A DNA stretch of 10,340 nucleotides from positions 1 through 10,340 of the forward strand of contig JAGYMO010000093.1 in assembly GCA_018400255.1 (NCBI GenBank), in the 5' to 3' direction. The notes beneath the pieces are model-generated. The model ran no database searches and was not told where the DNA came from. It saw only the letters and a program-made list of their open reading frames with translations. The position numbers and the translations under genes were made by a program. This stretch comes from Deltaproteobacteria bacterium. Its GTDB lineage: Bacteria; Desulfobacterota; DSM-4660; Desulfatiglandales; B25-G16. Shown in pieces: positions 1 to 6,292 of the stretch; the first letter of the stretch is position 1, and every line of letters starts with the position of its first letter.

Positions 1-312
1 AGAGAAAACAAGGCGGTGTATTTTCTGAAGCGACTGCCGGCTTCCGGCTCAACTCCGCCCCGAAGGGACTCCGTCCCGGAAGGGAGAGCCTCCTGTCCGA
101 AAAGTCCAAAAATCCCGTATGACATACATTACTTATATAACGATAATCACGGGAGAAACTAAACCTCATCAAGGCAATATGTATTGTGAAGGTGCCCTTG
201 ATCGGAACTTCTTTGACATCCCTTGGTGTCGCCCGGCGGGAGATTATGAATAATTTTAGGTTCAGCTCCAAATGCCAGCCGACATTATTCAAGGGTAAGG
301 AATTAATAGTTT
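1..312. other. Intergenic region rich in small inverted repeats, no gene recognised
   Basis: I see no convincing coding region in this stretch. The first 100 bases are clearly more GC-rich (61 of 100) than bases 101-180 (27 of 80). Small perfect inverted repeats are frequent: 12-16 with 55-59, 36-40 with 44-48 (GCCGG/CCGGC), 65-69 with 73-77 (GGGAC/GTCCC), 83-86 with 90-93, 113-118 with 149-154 (TCCCGT/ACGGGA), 168-176 with 193-202 (one-base bulge), 215-220 with 225-230 (one G-T pair) and 247-254 with 284-291 (TGAATAAT/ATTATTCA). The last two lie just downstream of the minus-strand operon and could take part in its 3' end formation, but no hairpin is followed by a convincing U-run. A structured RNA or a decayed mobile-element end cannot be excluded. 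The feature is cut by the window edge. Confidence 0.5.
52..84. repeat. Imperfect tandem repeat, two copies of 16-17 bases
   Basis: Bases 52-67 and 68-84 are adjacent near-identical copies. The first is ACTCCGCCCCGAAGGG; the second differs by one substitution (C to T) and one inserted G. A weaker third copy may continue at about 89-104, where CTCC, GTCCG and AAAAG recur in the same order. Each copy also contributes to local hairpins, for example GGGAC/GTCCC at 65-77. The function is unknown. It could be a slippage-derived repeat in a non-coding region or part of a structured element continuing left of the window. Confidence 0.6.
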
Positions 313-1722
313 TTACCACCCAATAGTCAAATATTTATGAATCGAATTAGCCACTGCTCTGCCTGCGCCCATAGCAAGTATAACTGTTGCCTGTCCAGTT
401 ACTATATCGCCGCCGGCCCAGACTGCCTTCTTTGTTGTTTTTCCTGTTTCAGGCTCTGCTATTATATACCCTCTTTTGTTCAACTGGATATCGTCAGTCG
501 CCTTTGTCAAAAGAGGATTTGCACCCGCGCCTATGGCAACCACAGCGGTATCACAAGCGATTTCAAACTCAGAGCTGTCTATAGGTACAGGTCTTCTTCT
601 TCCAGATGCGTCCGGCTCCCCTAACTCCATTTTCTGACACCTTACGCCTGTTAAGCGACCGTTTTCGTCTCCAATAAACTCTAAGGGGGCTGCGAGAAGA
701 AGAAACTCAACGCCTTCTTCCTCTGCATGATGTATCTCTTCACCTCTGGCAGGCATCTCCTGTCTCGAACGCCTGTAAACAACCGTCACCTTCTCCGCAC
801 CCAAGCGCAATGCCGTTCTTGCGGAATCCATTGCCACATTTCCTGCACCAAAGACTGTGACATTTTTCCCCTTAATAATTGGGGTGTCATATTCCGGGAA
901 CAAATAGGCCTTCATTAGATTACTTCTTGTCAGGTATTCATTTGCTGAGTATATACCGATTAAATTCTCACCCGGTATACCCATAAAAACCGGCAGCCCC
1001 GCACCGACGCCTACATAAACCGCATCAAAACCCTCCTCAAAAAGCTCGTCTACTGATACAGTAGCGCCGACAACGGTGTCAACCTCAAATTTAACACCAA
1101 GTTTTTTCATATAATCCACTTCTGCAGCCACAATGGCCTTGGGCAGCCTAAATTCTGGAATACCATACACCAGAACACCGCCTGGAACCTGAAATGCCTC
1201 AAATACAGTGACATCGTGCCCTTTTAAAATAAGGTCGCCGGCCACAGTTAGCCCTGATGGACCAGAACCAACCACGGCAATTTTCTTTCCGGTCGAAGCC
1301 TCTATAGGCGGAATTGTAACCTCCCCTTGAGCCCTTTCCCAGTCTGCGCAAAATCTTTCCAGCCTGCCAATGGCAACAGGTTCTCCTTTTCTACCAAGGA
1401 TACAGGAGTTCTCGCATTGAAGTTCTTGGGGGCAGACCCTGCCACATACTGCCGGTAAAGCATTTGTCTGTTTAATCTTTGATATTGCGCCCTGAAAATC
1501 GCCTTCTTTTATTTTAGTTATAAAGGCAGGTATGTTAATTTCCACAGGGCAGCCTGTTACACACGTTGGATTTTTGCACTGCAGACACCGGCCGGCCTCC
1601 TTCATCGCAGTCTCTTCTGAATAACCTAAGGGCACTTCATCAAAATTTCTTGCCCTAACCTTTGGTTCCTGTTCAGGCATTGGCTGCCTGGGTATTTTTT
1701 CTTTTTTGGGTTTTTCCGCCAT
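313..1722 (-). CDS. nfnB: NfnB-like subunit (GltD/GltA family), NADPH- and ferredoxin-linked FAD oxidoreductase
   Basis: This 469-residue protein resembles the large subunit of NADH-dependent reduced ferredoxin:NADP+ oxidoreductase (Nfn) and the glutamate synthase small subunit. The N-terminal cluster region has C46-x2-C49-x4-C54-x3-C58, then C93, C97, C103 and C107 within a VCGRVCPQELQC stretch. E100 sits where Nfn structures are reported to use a Glu ligand. The FAD-binding GSGPSG is at 152-157. A second dinucleotide motif, GAGNVAMDSAR, spans 292-302 and is followed by YRR (316-318), typical of NADPH binding. An AGGD FAD motif lies near the C-terminus. In Nfn this subunit holds the bifurcating FAD. 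The ATG is preceded by GGAGGGG with a 10-base spacing. The gene is last in the operon, 77 bases after the NfnA-like gene. The gap contains TATAAT (1748-1743 on the minus strand) but no matching -35, so I do not call a promoter. A free-standing glutamate synthase subunit is less likely, because no large subunit is present and an NfnA partner is adjacent. Confidence 0.88.
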   Translation of the reverse strand: MAEKPKKEKIPRQPMPEQEPKVRARNFDEVPLGYSEETAMKEAGRCLQCKNPTCVTGCPVEINIPAFITKIKEGDFQGAISKIKQTNALPAVCGRVCPQELQCENSCILGRKGEPVAIGRLERFCADWERAQGEVTIPPIEASTGKKIAVVGSGPSGLTVAGDLILKGHDVTVFEAFQVPGGVLVYGIPEFRLPKAIVAAEVDYMKKLGVKFEVDTVVGATVSVDELFEEGFDAVYVGVGAGLPVFMGIPGENLIGIYSANEYLTRSNLMKAYLFPEYDTPIIKGKNVTVFGAGNVAMDSARTALRLGAEKVTVVYRRSRQEMPARGEEIHHAEEEGVEFLLLAAPLEFIGDENGRLTGVRCQKMELGEPDASGRRRPVPIDSSEFEIACDTAVVAIGAGANPLLTKATDDIQLNKRGYIIAEPETGKTTKKAVWAGGDIVTGQATVILAMGAGRAVANSIHKYLTIGW

Positions 1723-1799
1723 TTTAACGATTCCCCTCCGTAATTATATGCTGAATTAACTTGAAAACAGTAAAATAAAACATGCTATGCCCGGACTTT

Positions 1800-2630
1800 C
1801 TATTGGTAGCTCTCCTTAAATGCATCATAGGAAATCTTTTCATCTGCAACATAGGCTTGCAGCCTTTTAGACAATTCATCAAAATCTACCTCGTGCCCAT
1901 CAAACTCGGGACCGTCTACACAGGCAAAGCGCGTATTACCCGCAACTGATACCCTGCAGCATCCACACATACCAGTTCCGTCAACCATAATAGAATTAAG
2001 GCTGACAACTGTTTTTACTCCATACTCCTTAGTCATGGAACAGGTGAATTTCATCATTGGCACAGGTCCAATTGCAACAACAAGGTCTGCCTCTTTTTTA
2101 TCGAGAATTATTTTCAATTCATCTGTTACAAAACCGTGATGGCAATATGAACCATCATCCGTGCAAATCAATAAAGTATGCGAGGCTTCTCGCATTTTAT
2201 CCTCAAGGATTAAAAGGTCCTTTGTTCGTGAACCTATGATAGCCGTTACCTCATTGCCTGCTTCCTTGTACGCCCTTGTAATAGGATGCATAACGGCAAT
2301 CCCTGTACCACCGCCCACACACACGACCTTTCCTACCTTTTCTATATGAGTTGGCCTCCCAAGTGGACCAATAATATCAAGAAAAAAATCTCCTTCCTTA
2401 AGGGATTTGAAAAGAGCGGTAGATTTACCTACGACCTGGTAAATGATAGTAATAGTACCTTTTTCCTTATCCGTCTCTGCCATGGTTAGGGGTATTCTTT
2501 CGCCTGTTTCATTTGCCCTTATAACAACGAACTGTCCTGGTCTGGCCTTCCCGGCAATCTTCGGTGCCATGATTTCATCCAGCACTACCGTCCCTTCAGC
2601 CATTTCTATTCTGTTAACAATCTCAAACAT
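1800..2630 (-). CDS. nfnA: NfnA-like subunit, FAD/NAD and [2Fe-2S] ferredoxin-NAD(P) reductase family
   Basis: The 276-residue protein belongs to the ferredoxin-NADP reductase / dihydroorotate dehydrogenase electron-transfer (PyrK-like) family and matches the usual length of NfnA. Visible features are the FAD motif RIPLT (R45, P47, T49), the nucleotide-binding GGGTG at 106-110, and a C-terminal cluster segment with D217, C222, C225 and C237. Nfn structures are reported to use an Asp as the fourth [2Fe-2S] ligand, and D217 is the obvious candidate here. C224 is an extra cysteine next to the cluster. In Nfn this subunit binds NAD(H) at its FAD and passes electrons to NfnB. The ATG is preceded by GGAGGT four bases upstream, a strong site lying in the 21-base gap after the NuoF-GltD fusion gene. 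PyrK is unlikely, because there is no pyrD nearby and the next gene is NfnB-like. Confidence 0.88.
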   Translation of the reverse strand: MFEIVNRIEMAEGTVVLDEIMAPKIAGKARPGQFVVIRANETGERIPLTMAETDKEKGTITIIYQVVGKSTALFKSLKEGDFFLDIIGPLGRPTHIEKVGKVVCVGGGTGIAVMHPITRAYKEAGNEVTAIIGSRTKDLLILEDKMREASHTLLICTDDGSYCHHGFVTDELKIILDKKEADLVVAIGPVPMMKFTCSMTKEYGVKTVVSLNSIMVDGTGMCGCCRVSVAGNTRFACVDGPEFDGHEVDFDELSKRLQAYVADEKISYDAFKESYQ

Positions 2631-2651
2631 AACAACCTCCTTGCTTCGGTC

Positions 2652-5600
2652 TTAGTCAATTTTAATATCACACCGTAAACATCGGCTACATTCTCTTTTA
2701 ATGCTCTCGTTATCAAACGTAAGTTCTACTTCTGAGAAATCTTTTACTCTTTCTGCTATTGCCTTTTTCCCTGGTCTTTCCATGGGATTCTTAATAGTCT
2801 CACCCGGGGGTCTCATGCTTATGTATACGTTATCAAACTGTTCCTTGTAAGGCTTTTGGCCGGTTTTTTCAGCGATAGCCTTATCAATAGCAAAGGCTGC
2901 TCTTTTCCCTGCGGCAAGGGCATCCACGGCTATTGCAGGGCCTGTAACAACATCACCACCGGCATAAACATTGTCAAGATTGGTTTTAAGTGAAAGCCTG
3001 TCTGCAATAATTCTGCCCCTCTGGTTCCCTAGCCTATCTGAAAGATTTAGTTCAGACTTCTGCCCAATAGCAGCAAAAATAGAATTAAAATTTTCCTCTA
3101 TAATCTCCCCTTTAATCGGTACCGGCCTTCTCCGGCCACTACTGTCGTAATCCTTAGGCTCACATCTATTAACCTTAAAAACAAGTCCTCCGTTGTTCCT
3201 AATTATAGATTCAGGCATCATTAGCGTTTTAAGGGTAATGCCCTCCTCAACGGCGTCTTGTATCTCTTCTTCGTCAGCGGGCATATCCTTTTGCTCTCTT
3301 CTGTATAAAAGGGTAACATCCGCCCCCATTCTTCTACATGTTCTAGCCACATCAATAGCTGTATTCCCGCCACCTACTACTGCCACCTTTTCACCAATAT
3401 GCGGTGTCTCTTGCAATTCTGCCTGACGCAGAAACTCTGCCCCACCATAAACACCCTCTAAATCCTCTCCGGGGATACCCATAGATTGGCTTTTTTGAGC
3501 CCCTATGCCAATAAATACGGCGTCATAGCTGTTCGTTAACTCGTCCAGGGAAATATCCTTTCCAACACTGACACCTGTTTTTACATCTACTCCGGTTTCC
3601 AAGATATAATCAATTTCCTCATCTAAAACATCACGAGGAAGTCTATAGGCCGGTATTCCATATCTAAGCATGCCACCCAGCTTTGGCATAGACTCAAATA
3701 TGGTGGGTTTATATCCCATAAGGCTTAGGTAGTAGGCAGCTGACAACCCGCTGGGCCCGCCTCCTATTATGGCAATTTTTTCGTCCTTTTCTTTCGCCTT
3801 TTTGAATTCGATTTTAATGCCCTTTTCTCTTGCCATATCAGCGGCATATCGTTTTATCTTTGGTATGTTTATATGCTCATCAGTTTGGCCTCTCACACAA
3901 ACATTCATGCAGGGATGCGCGCATACCCTTCCAAGGACCCCAGGCATTGGATTTGTTTGCCTGATAAGCCTTATTGCATCCTCATATCTTTCCTCTGCCA
4001 CCAGGGATATATAGCCAGGCACCTCTTGTCCGAGAGGGCATGAATTTATACATTTTGCCTTAACCAAGGCAGTGCAAACACCAGCCCTGCACCGATGTTC
4101 TAAAATGTGATCCTCATATTCATCCCTGAAGTACTTTAATGTAGATAAAACAGGGTTAGGTGCAGTTTGACCCAAGCCGCATAAGGCCGAGTCCTTAACC
4201 ATCTCGGCAAGCTCTTCCAGAATATCAATGTCCTCCATTCTGCCCTTACCTTCGGTTATCCTGGTGAGTATATCCAGCATCCTCTTTGTTCCTTCCCTGC
4301 CGGGAGTACATTTTCCACACGACTCATCCTGACAGAATTCCATAAAGAACCGGGCTACATCCACCATGCAATTATCTTCATCTAATACAACCATCCCTCC
4401 GGAGCCCATAATTGCACCTGCCCTGGTTATGGCCTCGTAATCGGTTACAGTGTCCAGCATAGTAGATGGGATGCATCCGCCTGAAGGACCTCCTAATTGG
4501 ACGGCCTTAAACTTTTTGCCATCAGGTATTCCACCACCAGTGGCATAAATAACTTCCTTCAAGGGTGTCCCCATAGGAATTTCTACCAGACCAATATTGT
4601 TTACCTTGCCCGAGATGGCAAAAACCTTCGTTCCCTTGCTTGTCTCTGTTCCAATATCAGCATACCATTTACCGCCGTTAATGATAATTTGAGCAACATT
4701 GGCTAGTGTTTCTACATTATTCAAAACGGTCGGTTTTTTCCATAAACCCTGGTTTGCAGGAAATGGTGGTCTTGGCCTTGGCATGCCCCTTTTTCCCTCT
4801 ATAGACGTCATAAGGGCGGTCTCTTCCCCGCAAACAAAAGCTCCAGCGCCCTGGTAAATTTCAAGGCTAAGACTGAAGCCACTTCCAAGGATATCCTCAC
4901 CTAATAGCCCATAATTTTTCGCCTGCTCTATAGCGAGGCCAAGCCTTGATATAGCCAATGGATACTCGGCCCTGCAGTAGATATATCCAGTATGCGCATT
5001 TATTGCCTTGCCGGCAATAATCATCCCTTCAATAACTGCATTTGGATCCGCCTCGAGAACACTTCTGTCCATAAAAGCGCCAGGATCGCCTTCATCGGCA
5101 TTACACAAGATATATTTAATGTCGCCCTTAGCCCTACTGGCAAACTCCCATTTTAAGCCTGTGGGGAAACCCGCCCCTCCCCTTCCCCTGAGACCCGAGG
5201 CCTTCATTTCATTGATAATATCCTCTGGAGTCATATCGAAAAGGGCCTTGGCAGCACCCTGATAAGCATCCCTGGCTATAGCCTCGTCAATGTTTTCAGG
5301 GTCCAGGAGGCTTCGGTTTCTAAGAACAAGCATATGCTGGTTGGCAAAGAATGGTATATCTCTTGTGTGGGGGATTCGGCTGTTACTTACAGCATCAAAG
5401 TAACAAAGCGTTTCCACCGGATTTCCACCTAAAATATGTTGCTCGATTATATCTTTTACATCTTCTGGCTGTAGCTTGACATAAAAAACGCCATCGGGAT
5501 AAACAGTCATAACAGGGCCTTGGGCGCAAAAACCATTGCATCCCGTCTCGATTATCTTGACTCTATCAGAAATGCCATGGTCCTGAATCTCTTGTATAAG

Positions 5601-5768
5601 GGCCTTCTTAACCTCTCTGCTATGGGTCGCATGGCACGCAGTGCCACCACATATCATTAAATGTTTTTCTCCATCAGGCGTGACCGGTACATTACCCAAA
5701 CGGATATCAAAGGCATGTTTACCCCTTTCTCTTATTTCATTTAATTTATCCCGATCAAGTTTTGACAT
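2652..5768 (-). CDS. nuoF: Fusion of HydB/NuoF-like NADH-FMN subunit with a GltD-like FAD/NADPH module
   Basis: The product has 1038 residues; NuoF is usually about 430 and HydB about 600. Domain order: a thioredoxin-like [2Fe-2S] domain (about 35-115; C40, C45, C77, C81); the NuoF FMN/NADH domain (GRGGAGFPTGLKW at 195-207, CNADEGDPGAF at 222-232, GEETA at 314-318); an SLBB-like segment (about 380-430); the N3-type cluster region (C484, C487, C530); a HydB-like linker with C560 and C565; then a GltD-like module from about 570 with C573, C577, C616, C620, C624, FAD motif GGGPSG (669-674), NADPH motif GGGNTA (799-804) with YRR (822-824), and AGGD near 936-939. The C-terminus ends in C1027, C1030 and C1033. 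The module replaces the 2x[4Fe-4S] ferredoxin tail of HydB. Oddly, residue 490, normally the third N3 cysteine, is Gly (codon GGC at 4301-4299). The ATG follows GGAG by 8 bases, and that site overlaps the nuoE-like stop. It probably exchanges electrons between FdhA, NAD(H) and NADP(H). The reading frame is intact throughout. Confidence 0.9.
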   Translation of the reverse strand: MSKLDRDKLNEIRERGKHAFDIRLGNVPVTPDGEKHLMICGGTACHATHSREVKKALIQEIQDHGISDRVKIIETGCNGFCAQGPVMTVYPDGVFYVKLQPEDVKDIIEQHILGGNPVETLCYFDAVSNSRIPHTRDIPFFANQHMLVLRNRSLLDPENIDEAIARDAYQGAAKALFDMTPEDIINEMKASGLRGRGGAGFPTGLKWEFASRAKGDIKYILCNADEGDPGAFMDRSVLEADPNAVIEGMIIAGKAINAHTGYIYCRAEYPLAISRLGLAIEQAKNYGLLGEDILGSGFSLSLEIYQGAGAFVCGEETALMTSIEGKRGMPRPRPPFPANQGLWKKPTVLNNVETLANVAQIIINGGKWYADIGTETSKGTKVFAISGKVNNIGLVEIPMGTPLKEVIYATGGGIPDGKKFKAVQLGGPSGGCIPSTMLDTVTDYEAITRAGAIMGSGGMVVLDEDNCMVDVARFFMEFCQDESCGKCTPGREGTKRMLDILTRITEGKGRMEDIDILEELAEMVKDSALCGLGQTAPNPVLSTLKYFRDEYEDHILEHRCRAGVCTALVKAKCINSCPLGQEVPGYISLVAEERYEDAIRLIRQTNPMPGVLGRVCAHPCMNVCVRGQTDEHINIPKIKRYAADMAREKGIKIEFKKAKEKDEKIAIIGGGPSGLSAAYYLSLMGYKPTIFESMPKLGGMLRYGIPAYRLPRDVLDEEIDYILETGVDVKTGVSVGKDISLDELTNSYDAVFIGIGAQKSQSMGIPGEDLEGVYGGAEFLRQAELQETPHIGEKVAVVGGGNTAIDVARTCRRMGADVTLLYRREQKDMPADEEEIQDAVEEGITLKTLMMPESIIRNNGGLVFKVNRCEPKDYDSSGRRRPVPIKGEIIEENFNSIFAAIGQKSELNLSDRLGNQRGRIIADRLSLKTNLDNVYAGGDVVTGPAIAVDALAAGKRAAFAIDKAIAEKTGQKPYKEQFDNVYISMRPPGETIKNPMERPGKKAIAERVKDFSEVELTFDNESIKRECSRCLRCDIKID

Positions 5769-5779
5769 CTGCTAATCTC

Positions 5780-6274
5780 CTACTTATACTTTTCCAAAAC
5801 ATCAAGTGTCTTCTCTTTTGTCATTAATCCATGTACATCCTCGTCGATAACCATAACTGGAGCCAAACCACATGCACCAAGGCACCTTACTGAATCCAGA
5901 GAAAACCTCAAATCATTTGTTGTCTCTCCTACATCAATGTCCAACTGGTTCTGTATGACCTCTAAATTTGCCTTTCCTCCCCGCACATAACAGGCGGTCC
6001 CCAGGCAAATTTTAATAGTGTGCCTTCCCTTGGGAACCATAGTAAAAAAGGAGTAGAAAGTTACCACGCCGTAAACAGTGCTTCCAGGTATATTTAAACC
6101 CTTGGATATCCTCTCCTGCAAAACCATAGGAAGGTATCCGCACACATACTGACACTCCTCTAAAACAGGTATTAGGGAACCTGGCTTATTCTTATATTTG
6201 TCTATTATCTGATCTACTTCCCCCCACATTTCAGGAGTAATTTCCTTTTTTGGGCCTGAATTTATATCTGGCAT
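5780..6274 (-). CDS. nuoE: NuoE/HydC-like thioredoxin-fold [2Fe-2S] subunit
   Basis: This 164-residue protein has the normal length of the 24-kDa (NuoE/HydC/HoxE) family. An N-terminal helical segment (about 12-75) is followed by the thioredoxin-like [2Fe-2S] fold with ligands C90, C95, C131 and C135 in the contexts CLGTAC and CLGAC. Two further cysteines, C41 and C45, lie in a CQYVC segment and are not classical ligands. In formate dehydrogenase and [FeFe]-hydrogenase complexes this subunit pairs with the NuoF-type FMN protein and carries an [2Fe-2S] cluster close to FMN. Its place between fdhA and the NuoF-type fusion supports that role. The ATG follows AAGGAG by 7 bases, inside the 18-base gap after fdhA. 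Only 11 bases separate its stop from the next gene, which suggests close co-translation. The product should be cytoplasmic: no signal peptide or membrane segment is visible. Confidence 0.92.
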   Translation of the reverse strand: MPDINSGPKKEITPEMWGEVDQIIDKYKNKPGSLIPVLEECQYVCGYLPMVLQERISKGLNIPGSTVYGVVTFYSFFTMVPKGRHTIKICLGTACYVRGGKANLEVIQNQLDIDVGETTNDLRFSLDSVRCLGACGLAPVMVIDEDVHGLMTKEKTLDVLEKYK

Positions 6275-6292
6275 ACCGTTTCTCCTTAAAAC

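Noticed and set aside
258..285. tRNA-like GGTTCAGCTCC segment
   Set aside because: It only vaguely resembles a T-arm. No acceptor stem, anticodon arm or D-arm can be built around it.
1..312. CRISPR array
   Set aside because: The repeats are only 16-17 bases, directly adjacent without spacers, and no cas gene is present.
337..624. Plus-strand open frame of 95 codons inside the NfnB-like gene
   Set aside because: It lies wholly antisense to a clearly conserved gene, lacks a ribosome binding site and shows no recognisable domain.
1743..1748. Minus-strand TATAAT between nfnA and nfnB as an internal promoter
   Set aside because: No acceptable -35 lies 15-19 bases upstream and there is no extended -10. 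The expected start would fall on the Shine-Dalgarno sequence.
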